A DNA stretch of 64,000 nucleotides. It comes from Paenibacillus sp. RC67. Lineage in GTDB: Bacteria > Bacillota > Bacilli > Paenibacillales > NBRC-103111. The notes below the pieces were generated by a model. It searched no databases, was not told where the DNA came from, and worked only from the letters and a program-made list of their open reading frames with translations. Where the stretch lies: positions 600,001 to 664,000 of the forward strand of contig NZ_CP125098.1 in NCBI RefSeq assembly GCF_030020805.1, given 5' to 3'. The stretch's first letter is position 1; each line of letters starts with the position of its first letter. The position numbers and the translations under genes are program-made. Shown one piece after another: positions 37,500 through 46,789 of the stretch.

Positions 37500-39896
37500 A
37501 TGAAGATGAAGTCGCAAGATCAACAGCCTGCTGAGAAAAATAAACTGATACTTAACTACCCTTCCTCTTGGTGGGGAGCCAAATGGCGCGAGGCGCTTCC
37601 TTCCGGTAACGGAATGATCGGAGCAGCTGTATATGGCAGCGTGTACGAAGAAACGATCATGCTCACCCATGAAGAGCTGTGGCGAGGCAGCAAGACGCCT
37701 GAGCTCCCTGACGTGAGCGACAAGCTCCCGGAAGTAAGAAGCCTCATGCTGGGTGGCAATGCCCCTAAAGCTAACCGGATTTTAGCGGACACTCTCGAGG
37801 AGCGGGGCTATCAGCCCAAAATGGCATGGCCGCTGCCGCTTGCGGACTTCAAGGTCATTATGCCTTCCCCTCACGGCTTTAAAGCCTACCAGAGGGAATT
37901 AAATATGGAGACGGGAGAAGTGAAGGTCTCCTGGCGTGATGGTGAAACCCGTTACGATAGGTCATTATTCGTCTCCCGTCCTGACGATGTCATTGTATAT
38001 GAGATTCGGGCTGAAGGTGCGGATAAGGTACAGGCTGAATTCCGCCTGGAGCTCCACGATCCAAAGGATGTTCGTAAATCGGCAACACTGCCGGAGAAGG
38101 TCGAGCAGAAAACTGATGGTGAATATTTGTTCTATGCGGCTGAAAATGACGATCAAACCGATTTTGGTGCGGTTGCCAGAGTTATCCCTCAAGGAGGAAC
38201 GCTGGAAGCAGGAGAGGATTGGTTGAAGGTTCATGGCGCAGGCAGTGTCCTGGTTATCCTTCAATTGTTCGTTAAAGGAGCACGTACTACCGAATGGTTA
38301 CAAGCTCAGCAAAGCTTGGCTGAGATCAAACCAGGCTACGATGGGCTGCTTCAGGTTCATGCTGACGAGCACGGTCGTCTTTTCCGGGCTGTGAGCTTGG
38401 ATCTTGGGGCAGAGACTCACTCTCGCTCTAATGAGGAGCTGCTGCTGGATGCGTATAAAGGCGAAGCATCACTTGAAATGACGGAGAAGATGTGGGCCTA
38501 TGGCCGATATTTGCTCATTTCGAGCTCCCGTGACGGAGGCCAGCCATGTCATTTATACGGCCTGTGGTGTGGTGAATACGAAGGCATGTGGGCGTTCAAC
38601 ATGTCTAACGAGAACATTCAGATGATCTATTGGCAGGCGTTATCGGGAAATATGCCAGAGCTGCTGCTAGCGATGTTCGACTATTTCGACCGGTTGATGG
38701 ACGATTTCCGCACGAACGCTCAGCGTCTGTATGGCTGCCGGGGCATTTACATTCCTGCGCCGACATCGCCGGATACGGGGCTATTGAAGCATAAAGCACC
38801 GCATATTGTTCATTGGACCGGAGCAGCGGGCTGGATTGCGCAGCATTATTACGATTACTACTTGTATACGGGTGATGTGAAGTTTTTGCGGGAACGTGCA
38901 CTTCCGTTCCTTAGGGAAACGGCGCTGTTCTATGAAGACTTTTTCTTTGAGGATGAGGAAGGATACTACGTCAGCTGTCCGTCCAACTCACCGGAAAATT
39001 TCCCTGGCAACTATTCTCAAGGTCCTGGGAAAAAGCCGCTTACCGAAACGGCCATCAACAGTACGATGGATTTTGCGATCGCCAAGGAAGTGCTTACTCA
39101 TCTGATTGAAGGTGCAGAAAAAGCGGAAGCCTACACGGATGAAATCGGCAAGTGGAAGAAGATGTTAAGCAAAATTCGACCTTATCGTATTAATGGGGAT
39201 GGAGCGGTAAGCGAATGGATGCATCCGGACTTCCATGACAATTACCATCATCGCCATCAATCCCATATTTATCCTGTATTTCCGGGGACAGAGGTATCGA
39301 AGGATAACGATCCTGATCTATTTGAAGCGTTTGTTATAGCAGCCAAAAAACGGCTGGGGATCGGATTAAAGGAGCAGACCGGTTGGTCGCTTGCTCACAT
39401 GTCCAATCACTATGCACGTATGGGTGAAGGAGATTTGGCATTGGAATGTCTGGACCTTCTGAGCCGTACCTGCGTCATTAACAATTTCTATACGTTCCAC
39501 AACGACTGGCGCAAAATGGGCATCGGTGTCGATGCGGACTGGGCACCGTTCCAGATTGACGCCAACATGGGATGGAGCGCAGCGATTCAAGAGATGCTCT
39601 TGTTCTCCTTGAACGGCACGATCCGCGTACTGCCTGCGCTGCCGACCAAGTGGAGAAAAGGCCACGCAGGTCCTTTGCTGGCGCGTGGAGCGGTTGAAGT
39701 ATCCGTAGCCTGGGATCAGGATGCAGGTACCGTTCAGCTTGAGCTTTGCTCAAGAAATCAAAGTCAGACGGTAGATCTACAGCTTCCACGGCCTGTTGCG
39801 GAAATACAAGGCTTCACCGTTGAGGGAGACCGAATTCGCAACGTAAAGCTGGAAGCGGGAGTACCGGTTCGGGTAGGATTAAACTATTTGAATTAA
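37500..39896 (+). CDS. GH95-family glycoside hydrolase (alpha-fucosidase/galactosidase-like)
   Basis: 798 aa, no signal peptide, so intracellular. N-terminal WREALPSGNGMIGAAVYG with EETIMLTHEELWRGS and a late HRHQSHIYPVFPGTE are hallmarks of family 95, which removes alpha-L-fucose or alpha-L-galactose. It is likely to cleave the sugar taken up by the preceding transporter. The exact substrate cannot be told from sequence. Confidence 0.85.
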   Translation: MKMKSQDQQPAEKNKLILNYPSSWWGAKWREALPSGNGMIGAAVYGSVYEETIMLTHEELWRGSKTPELPDVSDKLPEVRSLMLGGNAPKANRILADTLEERGYQPKMAWPLPLADFKVIMPSPHGFKAYQRELNMETGEVKVSWRDGETRYDRSLFVSRPDDVIVYEIRAEGADKVQAEFRLELHDPKDVRKSATLPEKVEQKTDGEYLFYAAENDDQTDFGAVARVIPQGGTLEAGEDWLKVHGAGSVLVILQLFVKGARTTEWLQAQQSLAEIKPGYDGLLQVHADEHGRLFRAVSLDLGAETHSRSNEELLLDAYKGEASLEMTEKMWAYGRYLLISSSRDGGQPCHLYGLWCGEYEGMWAFNMSNENIQMIYWQALSGNMPELLLAMFDYFDRLMDDFRTNAQRLYGCRGIYIPAPTSPDTGLLKHKAPHIVHWTGAAGWIAQHYYDYYLYTGDVKFLRERALPFLRETALFYEDFFFEDEEGYYVSCPSNSPENFPGNYSQGPGKKPLTETAINSTMDFAIAKEVLTHLIEGAEKAEAYTDEIGKWKKMLSKIRPYRINGDGAVSEWMHPDFHDNYHHRHQSHIYPVFPGTEVSKDNDPDLFEAFVIAAKKRLGIGLKEQTGWSLAHMSNHYARMGEGDLALECLDLLSRTCVINNFYTFHNDWRKMGIGVDADWAPFQIDANMGWSAAIQEMLLFSLNGTIRVLPALPTKWRKGHAGPLLARGAVEVSVAWDQDAGTVQLELCSRNQSQTVDLQLPRPVAEIQGFTVEGDRIRNVKLEAGVPVRVGLNYLN

Positions 39897-39902
39897 ACAA
39901 AG

Positions 39903-40160
39903 AGGGGTGCAGTTTGCACCCCTAGAGTGTGGAGAAACTTATAATAATTCGGAAGTGTGCGTGGGGCTCCGGTGGGATATCCCCTTCCAGCCGCTATTGT
40001 TATCGGGAAATTTTTAATTTATTTTGCGCTTACAGAGGAGATTTCCCGATAACAAAGGCGGACGCTTACGCTCCTCCAGGGGATACCCCACCTACCGCCA
40101 GCAGCTATCTTCTGAATAAAAGTTTCTCGACAGACTTGAAGGGGTGCAATTTGTACCCCT
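39903..40160 (+). repeat. Intergenic inverted-repeat element between two copies of one hairpin
   Basis: AGGGGTGCAGTTTGCACCCCT (39903-39923) and a near-identical palindrome at 40140-40160 flank 216 bp. Inside are nested arms: TTGTTATCGGGAAAT (39997-40011) with its exact complement at 40041-40055, and GGTGGGATATCCCC (39971-39984) with GGGGATACCCCACC (40079-40092). Only the second flanking hairpin is followed by a T run (40161-40171) and is the likely terminator. No ORF is credible in it. Confidence 0.7.
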
Positions 40161-40171
40161 CTTTGTTTTTT
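40140..40171 (+). terminator. Terminator of the sugar-uptake operon
   Basis: Palindrome AGGGGTGCAA / TTGTACCCCT then CTTTGTTTTTT. Confidence 0.8.
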
Positions 40172-40285
40172 GAGTTAGTTTAATCCAAATTTACATTAGT
40201 ATCGGCAATGTTCTCGTTTTCATCAAGGTGCTATAATTTTCTGTAATTATTCAGAGCCACTGTTACTAATGAGGAGGAGAACCGT

Positions 40286-41452
40286 TTGTCTATCCAACCT
40301 GAAATCCCTGTATCCCACCCCTGGAATCTGGCCGAGCTAACACAAGTTCCCAAGGTCATTCCCGTTCCTGAGATGAATCAGGGTGACATCCAAGCGATCT
40401 ATATCGAGGGGGAGCCCTACCAAGGGAAGCCGACTCGCGTGTTTGCATATTACGGGCTGCCTGAGACTTCAACCGATACTAAAGTCCCTGCAGTAGTACT
40501 GGTGCATGGCGGAGGCGGTACGGCCTTCTACGAATGGATTAAGCAATGGACGGAACGGGGCTATGCAGCCATTGCAATGGATTTGGAAGGCCATTTGCCT
40601 TTAGATAAAGATAGTGAAGGGAAGCGCCCACAGCATGAGTGGAGCGGTCCTTCTCGACAAGGGGAATTCGGAGACTACGCGCTTCCGATCGAGGAGCAGT
40701 GGATGTATCATGCGGTTGCCGCCGTTATAAGAGCACATTCGTTCTTGCGTTCGTTGGATAAAGTGGATTCTGATCGTGTAGGGATTCATGGTATTTCTTG
40801 GGGCGGCATCGTAACGGAGATCGTGTCTGGCGTAGATGACCGGTTCGTATTTTCCATTCCTGTTTACGGCTGTGGTTATTTATACGATGCAACCAACAAG
40901 TATGGGGAAGGCTTCGCCAGAATGCCGGAAGCGACAGCTGAGAAAATGAAGCAGCTGTGGGATCCGTCCGCTCATCTACCTCGGATCACAATGCCGATGC
41001 TATGGGTGAATGGGGATGATGACCAGCATTTTCCGCTTCATCTGTTCAGCAGGTCTTATGAGACGGCACGCAATCAGCGAAACGAATCGTTACTGAGCAT
41101 TCAGTTCGGCTTGGGCCACTCTCATGTAAAGGGATGGAGTCCTAAGGAGATTTACGCTTTTGCCGATCAGATGGTTCGAGGCGGCAAGCCGCTCGTTCAG
41201 TTGGTTGAACAAGGGGAGTCCGAGGGGCAGGCTGTGGTTCGTTTCAATCAGCCTATCAAGAAAGCGGAGCTGAGGTATGCAATCGATACATCCGACTGGT
41301 TTAAAATGAACTGGGAGATTGGTGAGGCGCAGATTGATCCTCAAACCCACGAGATAAAAGCAGATATTCCAAGAGGAGCCAAGTCATATTTTATTCTTGT
41401 TACGGATGAACAAGATTTCATCGTTTGTTCTTCCTTACAGCATCTTGCATAG
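40286..41452 (+). CDS. Alpha/beta hydrolase (acetyl-xylan-esterase/dienelactone-hydrolase-like)
   Basis: 388 aa, cytosolic. Oxyanion region LVHGGGGTAFYEW, nucleophile elbow GISWGG, Asp in GDDDQHFP, His in LGHSHVKG. A C-terminal beta domain follows. Probably an esterase acting on a carbohydrate ester, in keeping with the preceding sugar locus, though this is inference. TTG start at 40286 with GAGGAGG 9 nt upstream. Confidence 0.82.
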   Translation: MSIQPEIPVSHPWNLAELTQVPKVIPVPEMNQGDIQAIYIEGEPYQGKPTRVFAYYGLPETSTDTKVPAVVLVHGGGGTAFYEWIKQWTERGYAAIAMDLEGHLPLDKDSEGKRPQHEWSGPSRQGEFGDYALPIEEQWMYHAVAAVIRAHSFLRSLDKVDSDRVGIHGISWGGIVTEIVSGVDDRFVFSIPVYGCGYLYDATNKYGEGFARMPEATAEKMKQLWDPSAHLPRITMPMLWVNGDDDQHFPLHLFSRSYETARNQRNESLLSIQFGLGHSHVKGWSPKEIYAFADQMVRGGKPLVQLVEQGESEGQAVVRFNQPIKKAELRYAIDTSDWFKMNWEIGEAQIDPQTHEIKADIPRGAKSYFILVTDEQDFIVCSSLQHLA

Positions 41453-41532
41453 GAAGTATGTCTGCCGAATGGCGCTTATATTAATTAATAAAGTTATTAG
41501 TAAATGAGATTAAATAGATTTGAATCTAGTTC

Positions 41533-41568
41533 AAGAGAGTGCTGATAAGGCACTCTCTTATTTTTTTT
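41533..41568 (+). terminator. Terminator of the hydrolase gene
   Basis: AAGAGAGTGC / GCACTCTCTT stem followed by ATTTTTTTT. Confidence 0.9.
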
Positions 41569-41720
41569 GTAATAAGAGGATTAGTAGCGTCATTTGTCTT
41601 CCAAAAACATGGCACAAACCGGATAGAGTAAGGTGATCGTTTATAGCACAGTCTAAAAGGTAGAAGGTTTGGGGATACTAGATTCAATAGAATGAAATCT
41701 ATTGAAGGAGGTAGGTTCAA

Positions 41721-42697
41721 GTGCAGGTGCATTCATCTTTTTTTGATCCCCCGCAGGCGATGCTAGAACGAGTTATCTATCAAATGGAGAAAGTCATTAT
41801 TGGCAAACGCGATGTTATAGAAAAGCTGCTGATCGCCCTTCTATGTGGAGGACATGTGCTTCTGGAGGACGTTCCGGGTGTGGGTAAGACGATGCTGGTG
41901 CGCACTCTTTCCCGAACGATTGACTGCAGCTTTCAGCGCATCCAATGCACACCGGATTTGCTGCCATCGGATCTGACGGGAAGCAGCATTTTCAATCAGC
42001 AAACCTCTCAGTTCGAATTTCGCCCCGGTCCGTTAATGGCCAATCTCGTCTTGGCCGATGAGTTGAACAGAGCGACGCCTCGCACACAATCGGCGCTTCT
42101 GGAAGCTATGGAGGAAAAGCGGATTACGGTGGATGGTGCAACGTATTCGCTACCGGAGCCGTTTTTTTGCTGGCTACGCAAAATCCAATTGATTTTGCCG
42201 GGACGTTCCAACTGCCGGAGGCCCAGCTCGATCGCTTCCTGATGAAGTTAAGTCTCGGTTATCCTGAGGCTACGGAGGAAATGGAGCTGCTGAATCGGGT
42301 CGAGGAACGGCATCCTATAGGTCAACTACGTCCGCTGATGCTATCGGAGGAGTTTGCTTCTCTACAAAAGGAAGCGGCAAGAGTCCATGTGGATGACACG
42401 GTAAAAAGTTACATTGTACAACTGGTGACTTCTACGAGGCAGCATCCGGACATTGCACTTGGAGCAAGTCCTCGAGCGTCTATTGCTTTGATGAGGGCGG
42501 CGCAAGGGAGAGCATTTTTATCCGGAAGAAGCTTTGTTATTCCCGATGATGTGAAGCAAATGGTGCTTCCGATACTTGCCCATCGTCTGATGCTTACGGC
42601 AGAAGCGGCGATGGCGGGTAAACCCAGCGAGTCGATCATGGAAACGATCGCTGCAACGACCCCGATCCCGGTGCGTCGCTACGCCCCGGCACAATAA
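41721..42697 (+). pseudogene. MoxR-family AAA+ ATPase, frameshifted in a T7 tract
   Basis: Chaperone-like ATPase of the MoxR/DUF58/transglutaminase system. N-terminal part in one frame: Walker A DVPGVGKTMLV, Walker B LVLADELNRA, sensor region ALLEAMEEKRI, running into a T tract at 42161-42167. It then shifts frame; the remainder (LATQNPIDFAGTFQLPEAQ, arginine finger region, C-terminal helices) is intact to 42697. One extra T restores LPEPFFLLATQNP, the expected family sequence, and a 325-aa protein. As with kdgK, a missing homopolymer base may be a sequencing error. GTG 41721 follows AAGGAGG. Confidence 0.9.
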
Positions 42698-42708
42698 GGG
42701 GGCTAATC

Positions 42709-43944
42709 ATGCGAAATGTACTGATAACGCTGCTGCTGTTTGTTTGCTGGGGTGCATCCTGGTATTGGTCCGAGGTTTTTGGAGGCCGTTCAGCTTGGAT
42801 TTGTTTTTATGGTTTAAGTTTATTGCTGTCGTATTTAGGCATTGGGATTCTTGGCTTGATGCGACCGATTCGTGTGGAACGACCGAAAGCTCAGATTCGC
42901 TGCTGGAGCGGGGAAAGCGTTGAAATGGCTCTTGGACTGAGGTATGGTATCCCGATGATGCCTCTTGGTTGGCTGCTGATAGAGGAGCGCTGGATGAATA
43001 TGGGGACTGGGGAAACCGTTGTTGTACGTGATACGGTGCGCTTAAGTCTGAGCGGCGAGGCTACCGCGCTGCTCCGCTTACCCGGTATGCCGCGAGGCTT
43101 ATACCGGTTGGAGGAATCCGGCGTCGGGATCATCGACGCCTTCGGGCTGCTGCGTATCCATCGCCGCAGCGTGCAAACCGGGCAGCACCGTCTGCTGGTG
43201 CTGCCAAGGCCGCTGCAGCTGCAGACGGCCGCGGAAGGCGCGGGAGAGGAGCTCCCGCGCTCGGGGCCGCAGCCTCAGCTGCAGCGGCAGGCCGCGTCCA
43301 CTCTGGCGTACGGGACGCGGCCCTATGCGCCGGGGGATCCGTTGAACCGGATCCACTGGCGCTCCACCGCGCGCGCAGGAGCCTTGCGCGCGAAAGAGAC
43401 CGAGCAGCCCGGCGCGGACCGGCTGCTCATCTGCCTCGACGCGGCCAAGGGCGTGCCGAACGCAGCAGCGTTCGGGACGGCGGTCGAGGCCGCGGCAGGT
43501 CTCGCCCAGCGTGCAATGCAGCTGGGCATGAACGTTCGCCTTGCCGCCACAGATCGGCAAGGACGGTCCATTGAAGCGCGCGGACGCGAGCGCTTCGCAG
43601 AGCTGCTGGAGCTGCTCGCGCAGCTGCCGTGCGACGGCGACAGCCCCCTGGCACCGAGCGTACAGCGCGAGGCGCTGCACATCGGGCGAGGGGTCAGTGT
43701 CGCTGTTGTCACGGCTCAGCCGGATGAGCAGCTGATGCGGGTCCTGTTCCGGCTGCGGGAGCGTGCCGTTCACATGGTGTACGTCCACGGCAAAGACGCT
43801 GCGCCCAATGCCGTGCAGGAATGGCGGCGGCAGGCGGAAGCCGCCGGCTGCCGCTTTACGGCGGTCAGCGCGTCAAATCGACGCACCGCCGGAGGGGGTG
43901 AGGGTTATGGCGCAGAAGCCAAACATGCCGCAGCCGGTGCCTAA
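42709..43944 (+). CDS. DUF58 domain protein
   Basis: 411 aa. Two N-terminal membrane helices (FVCWGASWYWS to IGILGLMRPI), then a domain including the DUF58 signature YAPGDPLNRIHWRSTARAG. The gene usually follows MoxR. Function not established, a role in cell-envelope processes is suspected. The second half is strikingly GC-rich. Its end overlaps the transglutaminase start by 38 nt. Confidence 0.9.
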   Translation: MRNVLITLLLFVCWGASWYWSEVFGGRSAWICFYGLSLLLSYLGIGILGLMRPIRVERPKAQIRCWSGESVEMALGLRYGIPMMPLGWLLIEERWMNMGTGETVVVRDTVRLSLSGEATALLRLPGMPRGLYRLEESGVGIIDAFGLLRIHRRSVQTGQHRLLVLPRPLQLQTAAEGAGEELPRSGPQPQLQRQAASTLAYGTRPYAPGDPLNRIHWRSTARAGALRAKETEQPGADRLLICLDAAKGVPNAAAFGTAVEAAAGLAQRAMQLGMNVRLAATDRQGRSIEARGRERFAELLELLAQLPCDGDSPLAPSVQREALHIGRGVSVAVVTAQPDEQLMRVLFRLRERAVHMVYVHGKDAAPNAVQEWRRQAEAAGCRFTAVSASNRRTAGGGEGYGAEAKHAAAGA

Positions 43945-46363
43945 CGATACGGCTGAGCCCGATCAACCCTGGGCGCTGCGCATCGGCTACGCGCTCCTTC
44001 TGTTCTGGCTCATCCGCTCCTGGCTCGTACCGCTGCAGCAGCTGTCCGATTTCACGGAGGTGTACCGGATTACACCGTTTTTGGTCGCTTTTGCACTGTT
44101 TCTTGCTCTGGACACGCTTCGTATGCCGGGGGCTGCTGCCTGGATCGTCAGGATAGCGATTATTGTTGCGACAACCGCCGTATTACATAGCGGTCAGTGG
44201 TTCCCTGGAGCTGACTGGTGGCTATCCTGGCTGCATGATCTTAACGAGGATGCCGTTCATGCGGCCCAAGGAGAGCTCGAGTTCATTTCGCCGGCAACTA
44301 GGACGATGCTGTTTGTGGCTGGCTGGGGCTTTTTCATCTGGGTGCTGCAATCCTTTGTAGCTGACCGACAACAGCTGCTGTGGTTTGTTATGATGACGCT
44401 CATCTATCTCATAGCCCTGCAGCTTATATTTGACAAGGATATGTCCTATGGCCTGTTGAGCGCCGCGGGGGCAGGATTATTGCTGCAGGGCTGGCTGCAA
44501 GCGGACCGCTGGACCCGATGGAAGAGAAGCGGCTCCAGTGTGCTTGCAGATTACAAACCCCGTTCAACCCCGCCCAAACAAGAGCGTTCTGCTTTCTGGA
44601 CGCCTATAGTGGCGAGCTGCGTTTTAACCGCACTCTTAATGCTAGGGGCTTGGGCAGGGGCGCTGCAGCATCCGGTGCAAGGAAAAACTATCGATTGGTC
44701 GGGTCCTCTCGCGTCCTGGCAGGAGCGGCTTCATTTTCTGGAGGATCATGGAACGAACAATTCGTCGGCCTCGGCAGGCAAAACCGGCTACGGCTCCGAT
44801 GATTCCCGTCTTGGGTATCCGTTAACCGCTGACGACAGCGTCGTCTTTGTGGCAAGGACGACAAAGCTGACCTATTGGCGTGGGGATTCCAAGTCGACTT
44901 ATACAGGCAGCGGCTGGTATGCATCGGATACCGATACCGTTCAACTGAAGGCTTCGTCATCTCCGTCAGACAGTGGCAGCGATGCCTCGGGAATGACAAC
45001 GGCGGCTCATGCTACTGTTAAGTCATCCTCAACAGCGGTAACACAGCAAGTCTTTCTCAAGCAGCGCTTTACTCAATTATTTTTGGGCGGTTCATTAATG
45101 AGCATTGATTCGCTTGTTTCGCAAGACGGCGACTCTATTTCTCCCGACTGGTTGTGGAAGGACCAGTGGTCCGAGCGTTATTTTTTGCCGGCGCTGGCGG
45201 ATCCGTTATCGTCTTATACGGTACAGGTAGCATCCTGGGAGCAGGGTGCAGAAAGCGCGCAACCTGCTCCGGCAGGTGCGGCAGTAAGCGAAGCGAACGA
45301 TGCCTATTTGCAGCTGCCCGACAGGCTGCCTGCACGAGTATCCGAATTGGCATTCAATTTGACGAAGGATGAGCCAACCGTGTATGCGAAAGTAGAGGCG
45401 ATAGAGCGCTATTTGCGCAGTCACTACACGTACAGTCTGGAGCAAACACGGCCTCCAGCTGAAGGTCAAGATTTCGTAGATCAGTTTTTGTTTGAGCAAA
45501 AAATGGGCTATTGCGATCACTTTTCAACGGCAATGGCCGTCATGCTCCGATCGGTAGGGATACCCTCGCGATGGGTGAAAGGTTTTGCGCCAGGACAGGT
45601 TATTTCTATGGAGACGAACGGGGCAAACGGTACTCCTGTTTATAATGTGGAGGTGCGCAATAAAAACGCTCATTCCTGGGTGGAGGTGTACTTACCAACG
45701 GCCGGGTGGGTGCCTTTTGACCCTACGCCCGGTTTTGGCGAGGGAAGCGCTTCCGAAAGTGCCGTTCGAACGGCTTCTACCGCTGCGGCAAACCAAACTT
45801 CTGATATAGCTGCGGATGGCTCCATATTGCAGAGCTTGGTGAACTATACTTCATCGTTATCACAGCTTATCCCCATGGTTATGGGAATTTTAGCTGTCTT
45901 ATCCACTCTAGCTCATAAAGGGATGGACTTTTTCCACAATGGGTGGCTGTGGATTCGGCATTGGCTGCCTTTATCCCTGTGGATAGCTGTTGCATGCCTG
46001 ACAGCTATGTTTATCCACATGTGGATTACTTTTAGAGCGGGAGCAGTGCACCGGACTGCTGAACGAGATAACATACCCGTTAGGCTGCGCCGCGGGATTA
46101 GATTTAACGGAGTACGTGCCTATGCCGTGCAGCGGGCGTCCGATCGCCTGTGGAGGAAGCTTCAGCGCCGATGGGGCCGCGTAGAGCCTGCGCAAACTTT
46201 ACGGGAATATATGCTAACCCGTTCGTACAACACCGATGCTCAGCGAGAATCGCTGCTAAGGTTTATCCGATTGCAGGAAACTTTGAAATACAACGCCGGT
46301 AACCCGGCAGTAACCCGTCGACAGCTTCACGAAGCATGGCAAGATATACGAAAAAGCTTGTGA
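43907..46363 (+). CDS. Transmembrane transglutaminase-like protein (TgpA type)
   Basis: 818 aa. N-terminal block of five or six membrane helices, a large extracytoplasmic part with the transglutaminase-like core around residues 510-620, and a further helix near 690. Catalytic Cys in MGYCDHFS, His in NAHSWVEV and Asp in PFDPTPG. The MoxR-DUF58-TgpA trio is a common conserved cluster. ATG 43907 follows GGGGGTGAGGG; a long upstream extension within DUF58 is rejected. Confidence 0.92.
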   Translation: MAQKPNMPQPVPNDTAEPDQPWALRIGYALLLFWLIRSWLVPLQQLSDFTEVYRITPFLVAFALFLALDTLRMPGAAAWIVRIAIIVATTAVLHSGQWFPGADWWLSWLHDLNEDAVHAAQGELEFISPATRTMLFVAGWGFFIWVLQSFVADRQQLLWFVMMTLIYLIALQLIFDKDMSYGLLSAAGAGLLLQGWLQADRWTRWKRSGSSVLADYKPRSTPPKQERSAFWTPIVASCVLTALLMLGAWAGALQHPVQGKTIDWSGPLASWQERLHFLEDHGTNNSSASAGKTGYGSDDSRLGYPLTADDSVVFVARTTKLTYWRGDSKSTYTGSGWYASDTDTVQLKASSSPSDSGSDASGMTTAAHATVKSSSTAVTQQVFLKQRFTQLFLGGSLMSIDSLVSQDGDSISPDWLWKDQWSERYFLPALADPLSSYTVQVASWEQGAESAQPAPAGAAVSEANDAYLQLPDRLPARVSELAFNLTKDEPTVYAKVEAIERYLRSHYTYSLEQTRPPAEGQDFVDQFLFEQKMGYCDHFSTAMAVMLRSVGIPSRWVKGFAPGQVISMETNGANGTPVYNVEVRNKNAHSWVEVYLPTAGWVPFDPTPGFGEGSASESAVRTASTAAANQTSDIAADGSILQSLVNYTSSLSQLIPMVMGILAVLSTLAHKGMDFFHNGWLWIRHWLPLSLWIAVACLTAMFIHMWITFRAGAVHRTAERDNIPVRLRRGIRFNGVRAYAVQRASDRLWRKLQRRWGRVEPAQTLREYMLTRSYNTDAQRESLLRFIRLQETLKYNAGNPAVTRRQLHEAWQDIRKSL

Positions 46364-46529
46364 GCCGTTTATTATACGGCCGCAGGCTTTTTGCCGTCTA
46401 TAAGCCATTTGTCATCATTTGCAGTGATCATTCATTTTTTTGAACATCATTTTTTAAGTTCAAAGGATGGGAAATACTAGTTCTGCAGCTTATTTTATTT
46501 TGTCTAATTGTGCATTTTTGATGGAGGCA

Positions 46530-46558
46530 TTGCCCTTTCTGTGACGGAAGCTTATAAT
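46530..46558 (+). promoter_or_regulatory. Putative guaA promoter
   Basis: TTGCCC (46530-46535), 17-nt spacer, TATAAT (46553-46558). A start near 46565 gives a leader of about 225 nt that carries the repeat array at 46682-46760. The area 46364-46529 holds a GCCGT/ACGGC hairpin just past the transglutaminase stop and no gene. Confidence 0.55.
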
Positions 46559-46681
46559 AATGTCTATTGATTTAGAGCAGAGCTTCAAGTCTTGTAATGG
46601 AATGAAGAGGCGGAAGCTTGCGTGTGAACCTGGTTTTGCGCCCGCGGAACTGCAGCACATGGACTATGACGGAATGAAGAA

Positions 46682-46760
46682 AGTTTTTCTACGAAAACTC
46701 AGCAACGCTTACGAAGTAAGTTTTCTACGAAAACTCAGCAAATGCTTACGAAGTAAGTTT
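46682..46760 (+). repeat. Tandem stem-loop repeat in the guaA leader
   Basis: Two tandem copies of a unit of about 37 nt: TTTTCTACGAAAACTCAGCAA followed by (A)(T/C)GCTTACGAAGTAAG, and then TTTTGCTAAAGCAAAAC. Each unit can form a TTTTC/GAAAA stem. Related module at 1787-1815. A 68-codon ORF across them is judged non-coding. Confidence 0.7.
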
Positions 46761-46789
46761 TGCTAAAGCAAAACACTAAGGAGGAAATT

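Noticed and set aside
46560..46766. 68-codon ORF before guaA
   Set aside because: Built largely of the tandem repeat units and lies in the untranslated leader.
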